From Glaciozyma antarctica PI12 (lineage: Eukaryota > Basidiomycota > Microbotryomycetes > Kriegeriales > Camptobasidiaceae), in NCBI GenBank assembly GCA_002917775.1, contig KZ627152.1:340158-404157 (forward strand): DNA of 64,000 bases, given 5' to 3'. Positions 10,507 to 22,014 of the stretch are shown here, in pieces. How positions within the stretch are numbered: the stretch's first letter is position 1; each line of letters opens with the position of its first letter. Position numbers and translations under genes: made by a program. The notes under the pieces are model-generated. The model was not told the DNA's origin. It saw only the letters and a program-made list of their open reading frames with translations, and did not search any database.

Positions 10507-12981
10507 ATGTCCAAGGCAGTGTGAGTAGCTTCAGCTCCTTTCCCGCCTTCTCGCGCCCGTCATCGATCCTCCCCCAACCAACTCGGCCAAGCTGACCAAA
10601 CCTCGCTCTTTCTCTACCTTCCGCCCTCCCTTGATGCAGTGCTGATATCGGAGTATGTTCTGCATCTGATGTTATCCACGAAGAGCCCTTGGCTGATCTC
10701 GTCTCCCTCCTCAGCTTATCGGTCTGGCCGTCATGGGTCAGAACCTCATCCTCAACATGTGAGCTCTCGACGCCCTCCCACGAGGTCATTACCAGACGAG
10801 CAGGAGCTGATTCCGGTACGTTTGCAGGGCCGACAAGGGCTTCACCGTTGCCGCGTTCAACCGCACGGTTAGCAAGGTCGACCACTTCATTGAGAACGAG
10901 GCCAAGGGTGCGTTTAGCTCCCCTCCTACCTGCTGAGAACGACCGGAACTAACGCCGTGCATTCAGGCAAGTCCATCGTCGGCGCCCACTCGATCGAGGA
11001 GCTCTGCAGCCAGCTCAAGACTCCCCGCAAGATCGTTCTCCTCGTCAAGGCCGGCCAGGCCGTCGACGACTTCATCGCGCTCCTCGAGCCTCACCTCGAG
11101 AAGGGAGATATCATTATCGACGGTGGCAACTCGCACTTCCCCGACTCGGTCAGGCGCACCACCGAGCTCGAGGCCAAAGGATTGCTCTTCGTTGGCTCCG
11201 GAGTCTCGGGTGGAGAGGAGGGAGCCCGTCACGGCCCCAGTCTCAGTACGTTTACCACTCATGGATTATCGGGTGGAAGCTAACGTTGCGCTTCTCTCAG
11301 TGCCCGGAGGATCCCCCGCGGCGTGGCCCGCCATCAAGGAGATCTTCCAGAAGACCGCTGCCCAGGTCGACGGCCAGGCGTGCTGCGACTGGGTTGGAGA
11401 GTCGGGTGCTGGCCACGTTCGTCCTCCCGCTTGCCTTGCTACGTTCTCTGCTAATATCGCTGTCTGCAGTACGTCAAGATGGTCCACAACGGCATCGAGG
11501 TCCGCTCAGCTGGTGCCTGCCCCGCACGTGGTAGTTCTGACTTTCTCGCCTGCAGTACGGAGACATGCAGCTCATCACTGAGGCCTACGACATCCTCAAG
11601 CGTGGCTTTGGCATGACCGAGTCTGAGATTGCTGATGGTGCGTTCAGTTCGAAGCAAGCGACGCGGCGCCCTGGCTGAACCCTCTCCCACACAGTCTTCG
11701 ACTCCTGGAACAAGGGCGTCCTCGACTCGTACCTCATCCAGATCACCACCGAGATCCTCCGCTACAACGACGACGATGGCGTGCCCCTCGTCACCAAGAT
11801 CCTCGACAGCGCCAGCCAGAAGGGAACCGGAAAGTGGACTGCCATCAACGCCCTCGACCTTGGCATGCCCGTCACCCTCATTGGCGAGGCCGTCTTCGCC
11901 CGCTGCCTCTCTTCCATCAAGGAGGAGCGCGTTCGCGCTTCCAAGGTCCTCGCTGGTCCTCAGATCGAGCCCTTCAGCGGCGACAAGAAGCAGTTCATCG
12001 ACGATCTCGAGCAGGCCCTCTACGCTTCCAAGGTGTACGTTCGCGTCCTTTTCTAACCTCATTCCGCGCTGATCGTGTCCATTCGTCTCCAGCATCTCCT
12101 ACGCTCAGGTGCGTCCCTCGTTCATCTCGTTCGTCGCGTTGCTGACTGCGTCTCGGAATGTAGGGCTTCATGCTCATGCGCGAGGCTGGTGTTGAGTACA
12201 AGTGGAACCTCAACTTTGCCGGTATTGCTCTCATGTGGCGCGGAGGATGCATCATCAAGAGGTGCGAGACGGCGTGTCGAGTTCGCAAACTTGGGTGCTG
12301 ACGCTGTCGCGCCTACAGTGTCTTCCTTGGGGACATCTCGGCGGCGTACAACAAGAACCCTCAGCTGGAGAACCTCCTCTTCGACGACTTCTTCAACAAG
12401 GCCAGTGCGTACCGTTTCGCATTCCGTCGAGGGGGACACTTTTTGACTTTTCGATCTTCGCAGTCCACAAGGCTCAGCCTGGTTCGTCCTTGCCCTCGGC
12501 CGTGCTCTATGCGTAGCTGACCTGTGAGTATCTAGGATGGCGCAGGATCATCGCCCAGACGGCGCTCTGGGGAATCCCCACTCCCGCGTTCTCGACGGCC
12601 TTGTCGTTCTTCGATGGCTACAGGACTGAGCGCCTCCCCGCATCTCTTCTCCAGGCTCAGCGTTAGTCCACTGCTATCTCTACGAAGGGTGGAGCTAAAG
12701 GGATGTCCAAAAAAACAGGAGATTACTTCGGAGCTCATACGTTCAAGGTCCTTCCTCAGTTTTTGGGTGGCAAGTGTCCGTAGCCCTCAAACACACTTCC
12801 CAGCTGTCTTCTCACTTTTACCACTGCAGACACCGCCGGCGACGACGTGCACATCAACTGGACCGGCCGAGGAGGAAACGTAAGCGACGACGATCTCATC
12901 CTTGGCTTCGCAAGCACAAAACTAAAGCCCGCTCTCTCTCCCCTCTTCCTTTAGGTCTCTGCGTCTACCTACGCCGCTTAG
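10507..12981 (+). CDS. GND1: 6-phosphogluconate dehydrogenase, decarboxylating
   Basis: Third enzyme of the oxidative pentose phosphate pathway. It converts 6-phosphogluconate to ribulose 5-phosphate with NADPH, in the cytosol. The start ATG 10507 lies in a very short first exon (MSKAV). About a dozen introns follow. Motifs are the NADP fold [18 protein letters not shown] with [40 protein letters not shown], and the catalytic [19 protein letters not shown]. Further on are [17 protein letters not shown] and a C-terminal helical domain ([20 protein letters not shown]). It ends [16 protein letters not shown] at TAG 12979-12981. Length (about 490 aa) is normal. It is a main NADPH source in oleaginous yeasts (established knowledge). 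Confidence 0.97.
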
Positions 12982-13602
12982 AATTGCAGTGCTCGTCTCG
13001 CGTCGACGTTGGGGGCGCCAAAATGGTCGGAAAGGTCGGAATACTAGCTTTCGTTGTTCGCACCCCAAACGCCCCGTTATCGCCCCGGTGCCTGCGCGGG
13101 CTCTCTTACGTCGTGTTGTGGTTCTCTTCGTTCGAACTCCTGCTTCTCGTCGACGGCTACTCGCTGCTTCGCCGCTTGCGTGCGATTTGAAAGCCCTGGC
13201 GCCGTCGAGACTTTGGTGAGTCGCGATCTGGGTCCCTGAGCTTCGCACTTGCTTCCACTTGCTCCCGCTCGTTTGCATCCTGGAGATTGGCGTGGCCGAC
13301 AGCCTGAAGCAAGGTCAACGGGGACCTAGGGAGAGCAGCGCCGTATCTTCGCACTCAGGTTCGGTTTCCGCTTCCTCCTGCGTGCATAGTTTCCGTTCGC
13401 TCTCTTGCTCTGGATTACTTCTACTTGTACAAGCCTCCACGATACCTCAACTTTGCGCGACCAAAAGCCTTGCGTGAGGCCAACGCAGAAGAGCGGAAGC
13501 CTCTTCGAAGTTTTTAGCCCCTAAACTTGTACTCAGCGCTCAGCCCCAGATCCTTCCTTCCACCTCAGCCCCACTCTGCCGCCTCTCCCCGAACGCAGCA
13601 CG
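12982..13602. other. Intergenic, GND1 3' flank and QRI7 promoter
   Basis: This 621-bp stretch has only short open frames without family similarity or usual splice signals. It probably holds the GND1 3' UTR and the QRI7 promoter. No repeat or RNA gene was recognised. Confidence 0.5.
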
Positions 13603-15062
13603 ATGCTAGCATTGGAGCTGAGATTCATTCTCGTCCGCTCGCTGGCCCGGAGCCGCCCTTCTTCAACCGCGCGTCCTCTCTCAACCTCGTCCGCCCTCGT
13701 CCGCCCTCTCACCATCCTCGGCCTAGAATCCTCCGCCGACGACACCTGCGCTTCGATCGTCACTTCAGAACGCAAGATCATCTCCAACGTCGTTCTCCGC
13801 CAGCATGGGATCCACGAGGATTTCGGTGGGATCCACCCGCTTTGTGAGCTGCACGCGCGTAAGGAGGAGGGGCGCGAGGAAGCTAACGCCGGTGTACGCC
13901 GTGCAGATGCACAGGAAGCGCACCAGCGGGGAATGCCTTTGGCGATCAAGGCAGCGCTTGAGGAAGCGGGACTGGCGCTGGGGGAGTCTTGATGGGATTG
14001 CGTTCACGCGAGGACCAGGGATGTACGGGTGCTTGAGCTGCTGCAGCGGAGCAGCGAAAGCGCTAGCAGCAGCCACAGGACTCCCTCTGCTCGGCGTGCA
14101 TCATATGCAAGGTGCGTCCTCTCCTCCTTCCTTTTGACCTGCTCCTGACGCTCTCTCACAGCTCACGCCCTGACGCCCTTCCTCACCGAGGAAGTCCCTC
14201 CCTCTTTCCCTTTCCTAACCCTGCTCGTAAGCGGCGGACACACTCTCCTCCTCCTCGCCCGCTCCGAATCAAGCTTCCAAGTCCTCGCAACAACTCACGA
14301 CGAATCAATCGGGTGCGTTCCTCTCAGCCCCTCCTACTCCACCCTGACGCCATTCTACAGAGCCGCTATCGATAAAGCCTCTCGAGCTCTCGCGATCCCC
14401 TGGTCCCTCGGCGCCGGCTCCCCAGGCGCCGCTCTAGAAGCCTTCGCCTCTCTCACCTCCTCTCCCCCTCCCTGGCCCTCCGCCCTCCCCTTCCGCAACG
14501 AATTATCCTTCTCCTTTGCCGGTACCCGATCAGCATTGACGAGGATCCTAGCGAAGGAGTCGGAGATGGGGGAGGAGAGGAAGAGGGAGGTGGCGAGGGG
14601 GGTTTATGGGGGCTGCGGTGGCGCAGGTGGAGGAGAAGATTGGGTTGGCGATTGAGTGGTGGGAAGGGAGAGGGGAGGAGCAGAAGCTCGGAGGACTGGT
14701 GGTGAGCGGGGGAGTCGCGAGCAATCAGTTCTTGAGGAGGAGGTGAGTGCTGATCCCGAAATGGACGAGACGGTGCTGAGGATCCCTGGATGTAGATTGA
14801 GGGAAAAGCTCGATGGAATGGGGCACAAGGACTTGCGACTCATCTTCCCTCCACCTCATCTCTGCACCGGTTCGCTCCTTCGCTCTATTCCTTCCTGCGA
14901 CGTCGCTCACCCTCCCTCGCAGATAATGCAGCGATGATTGCATCTGTCGGGATCTCTCGCCTGCAGCGAGGTAGGGTGGACGAGATCACGGTCATGCAGA
15001 AGGCCAAGTGGTCGATCGAGGAGTGCGAAGCCGATTTTGAGCAGAAAGTGGAATCGAGCTGA
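13603..15062 (+). CDS. QRI7: Mitochondrial tRNA N6-threonylcarbamoyladenosine transferase (TsaD/Kae1 family), with a frame break
   Basis: Organellar TsaD homologue that makes t6A37 on ANN-decoding tRNAs. The start ATG 13603 opens a basic, Ser/Arg-rich leader typical of mitochondrial import. Then come TILGLESSADDTCASIV, the metal-binding HQRGMPLAIKAALEEAGL, DGIAFTRGPGMYGCL, and LLGVHHMQAHALTPFL with the second His pair. LLVSGGHTLLLLA follows, with VSGGVASNQFLRRRLREKL near the end and a C-terminal VMQKAKWSIEECEADFEQK. Stop is TGA 15060-15062. After REVARG a run of six G (14597-14602) throws the frame off; with five G it reads FMGAAVAQVEEKIGLAIEWW, as expected for the family helix. Either an assembly error or a real mutation is possible. 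QRI7/OSGEPL1 rather than KAE1 is chosen from the leader. Confidence 0.88.
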
Positions 15063-15309
15063 GGGTTCCTGATACGGAGAGGGATTGAATTCCATCGCAT
15101 GTGATCATGTACAACAATCTGCTTTCGTGAGGCTTGCGTTCAGCTTTGCCTAGCGTCAGCGAGGCTTCTTGCGAGCTCGCTGCGACGCAAAAGTCAGCGT
15201 CAAGGTTTCTGGCCTGGGAGCCAAGATAGGACGTACCTGCGCTCCTTCAGTGCACTCCAGTACATCCCATGCTGCCTTCCGCAGCTCAAACGTTCACATC
15301 ACTGCCGAT

Positions 15310-16312
15310 TTAACGTCCCTCACTCCACCCCCCAACCTCAACCGCCATCATCTCCTCCCACGCCTCCGGTCCCTCCCCCATCTTTCCCGGAATAAGCGGC
15401 TGAACCGCCAACAAGCTCATCGCCGCCTGTAGCTCCTCGGGCTTGGGTCTCACGACCTTTTTCGCATCCTTGTCGACGATCTCCTCTTCGGCGGTTGGGA
15501 GAGGCGGAAAAGTGGTGAGAGTTTCGATGAGGATGTGAATCAGAGCGAGGGAGGGGGTGTAGAGAGCCGTTAAGTCTTGTATGCCGTCCGCTGCGAAGGG
15601 TTAGACGAGGTACGAGGGAAGAGATGGGGACGCACAGAAGCGGGAGAGGGGCCAGGTGACCCAGAGGGGATCGCGGAAGGCGAAGACGGTGCCGCGCGTT
15701 TTGGCGGCTTCGACGACGAGCGATTCAGTGCGTTCTGCGAGCTGGTTCATCGTTGATAGTAGCTCCGTCTGCGGTGAGAGCAGTGAGGTGGAGTTCCGGA
15801 GGCGAGGAGGGAACGAACGAGGGAGGATAGGACGGCGGTTATGGTGGAGATTTGCTCGCTGAGCTTTGCGCTCTGTGAGAAGAGGTACCCTGCTCGCACA
15901 GCCGTCTTCTGCGAGCTGTGGCCAGCTCCGTTCTTGTCTACATGCTTGATACCGTTCCTGTGCGCGTACGCCTGTGCTCGAACTCCTCTTCCAGCGAGCT
16001 GCCTGTACAGCTTAACAAAACGACGCACTCGATATCGGTCCACAGCTCAATAGCCGCCCTAGCTCTCGCCATGCACCCGCGCAGAACCAGCTCATTCCAC
16101 TCCTTCCGACACCGCTTATGCTCCTGAAGAATACTGCGCAGACGCTTGTGGTAGGAAGTCTCGGCGCTGGGCTGGAGAGGTCCTCGAGGGACTGGAGAGG
16201 CGGCGGCGGAAGCTCGGCGAGAGGTGGGAGTTGGTGAGGAGGGAGATGAGGGGGACGAAGGGCCGTTCAAGTCTCCGTTTCGGTTGTTCCTTGGGGTCGT
16301 TTTCGGCGGCAT
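15310..16312 (-). CDS. Conserved-looking protein of unknown function
   Basis: I do not recognise a family. Read from ATG 16312 (MPPKTTPRNNRNGDLNGPSS), with a Ser/Pro-rich N-terminus of about 50 residues. A helical, basic segment follows (YHKRLRSILQEHKRCRKEWN, then LRGCMARARAAIELWTDIE). A predicted 26-nt intron (16003-16028) is followed by a coiled-coil-like stretch (SAKLSEQISTITAVLSSL, TELLSTMNQLAERTESLVVE). The C-terminus runs AFRDPLWVTWPLSRF, DGIQDLTALYTPSLALIHIL and EEIVDKDAKKVVRPK, ending WEEMMAVEVGGWSEGR at TAA 15310-15312. Codon use is like the neighbours and four exons join in one frame, so it is a real gene. It has no signal peptide or clear membrane span. It is divergent from the golgin with 156 bp between ATGs. 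Confidence 0.75.
16003..16028 (-). other. Predicted 26-nt intron
   Basis: On the minus strand the intron reads GTGCGTC...TTAAGCTGTACAG, with the genome's usual donor, a T-rich centre and a TACAG acceptor. Removing exactly 26 nt joins WTDIE to QLAGRGVRAQAYAHRNGIKH in one frame. Later acceptors put the downstream exon out of frame. Confidence 0.55.
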
Positions 16313-16468
16313 TTGGCCGTAATCAAGCTGCTGGCTTGAGACGCTCGGAGGGAGTCGTGAAGCTGTGTCCGGCGGTGGAAGTCAAGAGGAAAGGAACGCG
16401 GTCGCGCCGGCTGTTCCTCCCTTTCATCTCACTCCAATTTCCACCGTCTCTCAAGCAGCTGGGACGCC

Positions 16469-19400
16469 ATGTTTTCCCAGCTCAAGTCGCTCGGAGGCAA
16501 GCTGGGCGAGTCCGTGCGAGAGTTCGAAGCCACCCTCGCCAATCCCGCCAACTCAGCACCCAACGCGCCTCCACGTCCTCTGGCCATCAACACCTCCAGC
16601 CCGCGTCCCTCCCTCGACAGTACCGACGCTCGTTCATCCTCCCCTCTCGTCAACTCGCCGTCGTCAGGACAGTCCGCCTCGCAGCTCGCGGATCAAGCTC
16701 TCGTGAACCTGAGGGCGTCCTTTAGAAAGGGGAGGGCCTCGATGGATTCAGCGCGGTCGGCGAGCACCGACGCCGTGCGCAAAGTGTCGGAGGATAGCGT
16801 GAGAAAGGTCGAGAAGGCGGTGGAGGAGGAAGTCGCGGTGGTCGTGGAACCGACCGCCAAGGCGGATGAGGGCGGCAAGGAGAGTACAGCAGAGGCGGAG
16901 GCGACGGTGGAGCCAGTGAAGGTGGCGGAGGAGGCTAAGAAGGACGAGACGCCGTCGGAGGAAACGCCGGTTGAAGGTGTTGAGGAGGAGGTACCATCGG
17001 TCGAGCTCACGGACGCAGCAGCTCCCGTCGAGGAACCAGCACCGTCTCCCCCGCAGCCAGAGGCTCCTCTCAACCCCCTCCTCCGCCCCTCTTCTCCCGA
17101 AATTCGATTCTCCATCTCCACCGCCGAGCCAACTCCCGAAGCGACACGCGCGTCGACTCCCGCCCCCGTCCTTTCCGACGTCGCAGCCCCCTCCACGCCA
17201 AACACCATTCCCGTCCCTCCCAGCTCTTCACCTCCCTCAGAAAAAACTGCCGAAGTGCCCTCTCCCACCGCCACTTCCCCGCCTTCGACCACAGATCCTC
17301 TCCCAGTCGCCGACAACGCGACTCCCGAGCTCGCCCCCACTCCCTCCGCAGCTGTCGTCGAAACTCCCTCCCTCTCACCGCCAACTCCAACAGTAGAGGT
17401 CCACGAAACTTCTGCCACCGTCGAGCCCTCTCCCGTTGCGCCCATCGAAGTGGCCATCGTCGAGCCTGCAGTCGTCGCAGAGCCGTCGCCGGAGCTCCCT
17501 GCACCTTCAACCAAGGACCCACGAATGACCGGTACGCTCTCCATCTACTCGCGCTGATCATCTGGCTGACCTACCGCCTGCTTTCAGAGATCAGCCAGGC
17601 GTACAAGCGACTGCAGACGCTCAAATCGACGCTGGACCGGATCGTTTCCGAGTTGACGCCGCTATCGGGCGTCTCGGACGTCGATGCCTTCGAGGGCGAG
17701 CTCCGGAATATGAAGTCTAAGACGACAGTGAGGATTTTGTTCCGCTCCTGCTGCATAGCGCTGAGCTTTGCGTGATTCGCAGATGTCGATGGCAGAGATT
17801 GGCCGCCTCACAGCTCAGCTCGCTCGTCAGTCCCTCCTATTGCCCATATTTTCGTCGACTAACGACCTCCTTTACCGCAGAGCAAAAGGAGCGAACCGAC
17901 GAGATCCGCGACATGCACCGACTCGAAACCAAATCCCAATCCGAGCAGATCGACACCCTTTCCACCCAACTCGTCGAGAAGGACGTTGCCCTCAAGCTCA
18001 TTGCGATCCAAGCCTCAAAAGCCGACGAAGCCGCCACCGCCGCGAAAGCTGAAGTCGCCGCCGGCGTCGAAGCGTACGACAAGCTCAAGATCGTCGCCAA
18101 GGAGGAGGAGGAGAAGCGAATCAAAGCTCTCTCCCTCCTCCGCGCTCTGCGACAGAAGCTCGTCAAATCGGAAAAGGACAAGGAGGAAGGCGAGCGAGAA
18201 CGGGACGCGCTCAAGGCCGCCGAACTGGCGGCGCAGGAGACGCTTCGCGCGGATCGTCAACGCTTCGACCAAGAGATCGTCTCGCTCCGCGCGGCGCAGG
18301 AACAGCAGCTCTCCAAGCTTCGCAACTCTTTCGACCGCGAGGCGGCGCAGCTTCGGACGCAGCATGAGCGGGAAGCGACGGCGCGGAAAGGGCAGTACGA
18401 GCTGGATGCGATCACGGTCAAGGCGACGCAGGCGAAGGAGCTTTCGGCGAAGGAGGCGAGGATCCAGCAGCTCGAAATGACGGTGCGGGAGATGACGACG
18501 AGTCGGGATGCGTTGTTCGACCAGTTGCAGCTCAAGACGGCCGAAGTGGAGAGCTCTTCTTCGCACCAGGAGTCGTTGCAGGATAAGACGGGGGAGCTAC
18601 AGTACGAGCTTAAGGAGGCGAAGGATCGTTCAGCGGCGCTGGTGGACGAGCTCGAGGAGGTGCGGAGGGCGCAGAGGGACGTTACGCGGGACGATACGAA
18701 TACGCGGAGACTGCTGCTCGAGGCGGAGGCGCGGCACAATGCCAAAGTACGGGATCTCGAGGCGCGGGCGAAAGGGCTGGAGAAGGAGCGGCAAGAGACG
18801 GAGGAGGAGATGGGGAGGAACTTGCAGGAGCGATTGAGGGAGGTCGAGCGGATGCGTCAGCAGATCGTTCAGAAGGATATCGACTACGCCGAGTCGGTCC
18901 AGTCGAGGCAGTTGCGCGATGCCAAGATTGCGGAAGCGGAGACGCAGAAGCGCGCGCTGGAGACGAAGCTCAAGGGGATGGACGGGATTCTCGTCGACTT
19001 GCGCGAGGAGCTGCAGAAGTCGTCGCAGGCTGAGGTGAGTCGAACCATTTCTCCTTCTGCCATCTTCCAGTACTGACTATCGTACCAGGCTGCGGTTCGG
19101 GAAGAGCTACACGATCGAATGCAGCGAGCATCGGAGCTCGAAGGACGTCTAGAGGAGATACAAACGAAGGAGTCCTCTCTTCGCTCGAACAACAAGGTCC
19201 GTCTCCTCTCTCCGCGCCTCCGTCTCCACACTGACCCTCTCTCAAAAGACTCTCCGCGACGAGCTCCGCAAGCTCCAATCCGGCGTCCTCCTCGCCGAAA
19301 AGCAGCGCAACCCCGGCGTAGGCTATTTCGCCTCGTACGCCCAACCGCAGTCCCAATCCTCGTCGAACCTTCCCGTCTCCCCGAACGGCTCGGAGATGTC

Positions 19401-19660
19401 GAGAGCGCCTTCGACGAACGGTGATTCGGGAGGTGCGAAGGAGAGCAGCAGTGCGGACGAGGCGCTCAATTTCGAGTACCTCCGGAATGTTGTCCTGCAG
19501 TTCGTTGAGCGTCCGGAGCGGAGGGTGCGTTCTCCTCATCGCTGCGTATTCCGAGATGCTGGCTGACGCGCTCTTCGTGCAGTCGGCTCTCGTCAGCGTG
19601 TTGGGAGTGATTCTGCACTTTACTCCGGCGGAGACGAGACGGTTGGCATCCAAGTCGTAG
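16469..19660 (+). CDS. IMH1: Golgin with C-terminal GRIP domain (Imh1 type)
   Basis: Peripheral trans-Golgi tether recruited by Arl1-GTP. The start ATG 16469 gives MFSQLKSLGGKLGESVREFE, an N-terminal helix typical of fungal Imh1-like golgins. A long Pro/Ser/Ala/Glu-rich low-complexity region follows (about 16560-17520). Then comes a long coiled coil (about 17600-19190), rich in Glu, Lys, Arg and Gln, for example QEQQLSKLRNSFDREAAQLR. The GRIP domain is at the end: NFEYLRNVVLQFVERPERR, with the tyrosine known to contact Arl1, an intron at about 19525-19583, then SALVSVLGVILHFTPAET. It ends RRLASKS at TAG 19658-19660. Length of roughly 950 aa fits. A 283-aa antisense open frame over the low-complexity part is a by-product of base composition. 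Confidence 0.9.
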
Positions 19661-19846
19661 ATCGAGCAGGGAGGTTGTTAGTAGGAGAGGCTGTATAATC
19701 ACTGCATTCTTCTGTGTGTCGTTGACGAAACCCGAGAGAGGCCAACGAGTGTGTCGGTGGGAGCGAGAGCGCGAGCAGGTAGAAGAAAGCAGTATGCGCA
19801 ACAGGTGGAAAGGATCGGTACAGATCAAACAAGCTCCTCCCATCAC

Positions 19847-20931
19847 CTACTCCTCCTCCTCCGAATATTCCTCGTCCTGCTGAGAGACGAATCGGACATT
19901 CGACGGCACCGCGACCGCCTCGCCCGTCCCCAGCACGCGCCCATGCAGCGCACCATACGACGGCGGCGCCTCGTCCGAGTCGTCAACGTCCATCGTACTC
20001 GCGTCCGTCCTTCCTCCAATAGCGGGATGTTCGTTCGCGTGCTCCATCGCTACGATAGCAGCAACCTCGTCGGCCTCCCTCTTCGCACGCGCTTCTCTCA
20101 CAATCTTGTCTGCTCCACGCGCATCAGCTCCCTCCCTCGCACACGTCAGCAAAAAAAACGTACCCCTCGCATCCTTCTCCCTCTTCAGCCTCCGATCCTC
20201 CTCGTACGCGAGCATAGTAGTCGCTACCCTCGCGGCCTGAGCGTCCTTCTCGCTCTCCTTGAACCTCGAATCCCTCGCTTCCACCTCTCGCGCCTTCTCC
20301 GCAACTCCTTTGAGAACGTAGTTGCCTACGCGAAGGAGGTGGAGCGTCTTGGGAGAGGGAGAGGCGGCGAAAGTGAGGTAGGGTACGAACTCGGTGGTGA
20401 TTTTACGGAATCCGGAAGCGACTGTTCGCTCGTTAGCAAGCGTGTGAACGGGGAGAAGAGGAGGACGGACCGAGGAAGTCGAATGCCCCTGGGACGTCGA
20501 CAATGTTACGCACGATACCAGCGTTCGTTAGGCGGACCTGTCGGTACTTGGACGCGATGGCGGGGTTGGGAGGGTCGAGGATGTTGGAAATGATGGTGAG
20601 GAGTCCTGTCGAGCGTCTTGACCGCCTGTGGTTTGGAGCACTCGGGGAGGAGCTGATAGGGAAGGTCAGCGTTCGTCCCCCCACCAAAGCCGCGTCATCC
20701 CTGCCCTGTCGACCGATAGAGCGACGCAGGGAAGTAGGGCTGGAGAGGATCACTCACATCTGTGTCGATGATACGGTGGAAGGGGAGCTTGTCGGCTGCG
20801 GAAGGGTTGAAGGGGAGGGCGGAGGAGTGTGCTTCGGCGGAGGTGGAGGGAGCTGGCTCGGATGGAGGGAGACGAGAGCGAGCTTCAGCAGCTGCTAATG
20901 CTCGCTGGATTGGTGTCAGTGGTGTTTCCAT
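19847..20931 (-). CDS. PUB (PUG) domain protein
   Basis: Read from ATG 20931 (METPLTPIQRALAAAEARSR). The PUB domain core is LLTIISNILD, SKYRQVRLTNAGIVRNIVDV and PGAFDFL. It continues in the next exon with GFRKITTEFVPYLTF and TLHLLRVGNYVLKGVAEKAR. PUB domains bind the C-terminus of the AAA ATPase p97/Cdc48, linking substrates to the ubiquitin system (family knowledge). After it comes a charged helical stretch (REVEARDSRFKESEKDAQAA), then an acidic tail ending DEEYSEEEE at the stop 19847-19849. No UBX, UBA or transglutaminase domain is visible, so neither PNGase nor UBXN6 can be claimed. The start at 20931 is the only ATG before the domain. Confidence 0.8.
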
Positions 20932-21297
20932 CTGAGTGCTGGTTAAGGTGGGGCAAGGATAAGTGAGAGCGAGAGCCAAGTCACCTCGACTCCGTAGTCG
21001 CGGGGCTTTGGCGCGTTGGGGCGCGTTCTCCTCTTCTCTCGTCTTGATCTCTGTAATACAGCAGGGGACGGCAGCTTGAACGAGCTCGACGTGGAAGACC
21101 TCTCAAGTCACGGAGAAGAATGAAGCGAATCGGTTCAGTGGGCGCTGTCCCAGAGTCCCTCGGTCGTTCCTCCCAAGTCCTCGTCCCCGCCAACACGAAA
21201 GCAGCAAGACCGGATTCCCTCAGCACCGCCGTTTATTCCAGCAAACCCAGCTGTACGTGCGCTGTCAAACCCTCGAAACGCCCTTGAAACCGCCGAC
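20932..21297. other. Intergenic between GCV3 3' end and the PUB-domain gene promoter
   Basis: This 366-bp stretch has no supported coding frame. It should hold the GCV3 3' flank and the promoter of the PUB-domain gene. Confidence 0.5.
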
Positions 21298-22014
21298 CTA
21301 GTGGCCGTCTCCTCCCTCGCAGTGAACCTTGTACGCATCCGCGGTCAAGAGCGCCTCGAACTCGGCGGGGCTGGTGAGCTCAATCTTGGCCAACCATCCT
21401 GCGAAAGACAAACACCATCAGCTCTCCCGTCATGACCCGCCGGACCGGGGACGCACCATCCTGCTCGGCACTCTTGTTCAAGAGTCCAGGCTGGTCCTCG
21501 AGGTTCTCGTTGACCTCGGTGATCGTGCCAGAGACGGGAGCGAAGATGTCGGACGCGGCCTTGACGGACTCGACGGCTCCAATTTGTTCTGCGGGGAGAA
21601 ACGAGGAGGGGGAGGTCAGCTCGTCCTTCCTCTCGTCCAACGACGCCTAGCACTGGCGCTACACTCCTTCCTGGTACTGCAAAGGGGAACAAGGGCTCAC
21701 CTGCGGCAGCAATCTGGGTTCCAACAGTCGGGAGCTCGACGTAGACGACGTCTCCAAGAGCCTTCTGCGCGTACTCGGTGATTCCAATCGTGCCAATCGA
21801 CGTGGCATCATCGAACGAGATCCACTCGTGGTCACTCGTAAACCGGGTGGCTGGCAACCGAACGCTCGCTCGTTAGCTTGGGTCTTCCGCGCGCTTGAGG
21901 AGGACTGGGCGTACAGACGAGGGTACGGAACTGGACGGGGGAAGGACGCGCGAAGGCGGGGGCAGCGCGGACGGACTGGCGAGCAGCTGAACGGAGGGCG
22001 GCGACGGCGAACAT
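21298..22014 (-). CDS. GCV3: Glycine cleavage system H protein, mitochondrial
   Basis: Lipoyl carrier of the mitochondrial glycine decarboxylase complex. It shuttles the aminomethyl group between P, T and L proteins. The start ATG 22014 opens an import leader, [20 protein letters not shown]. The mature part shows [37 protein letters not shown] and the lipoylation segment [18 protein letters not shown], in which the Lys of SVKAA carries lipoate. [20 protein letters not shown] and a C-terminal exon follow ([20 protein letters not shown]), ending VHCEGGDGH at the stop 21298-21300. Four or more short introns are used. Length after splicing (about 155 aa) is normal. It is divergent from the cysteine-rich membrane protein. 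Confidence 0.96.

Noticed and set aside
13021-13190. Open frame MVGKVGILAFVV in the GND1-QRI7 gap
   Set aside because: Short, poor codon use, no splice partner; more likely UTR sequence.
16693-17544. 283-aa open frame antisense to the golgin gene
   Set aside because: It mirrors a GC-rich low-complexity region, its translation is Ser/Gly/Val-rich without family similarity, and the plus-strand golgin frame is well supported.
19751-20593. 280-aa plus-strand open frame
   Set aside because: It is antisense to the PUB-domain gene, begins at GTG and is Arg/Leu-rich, as expected for a shadow frame.
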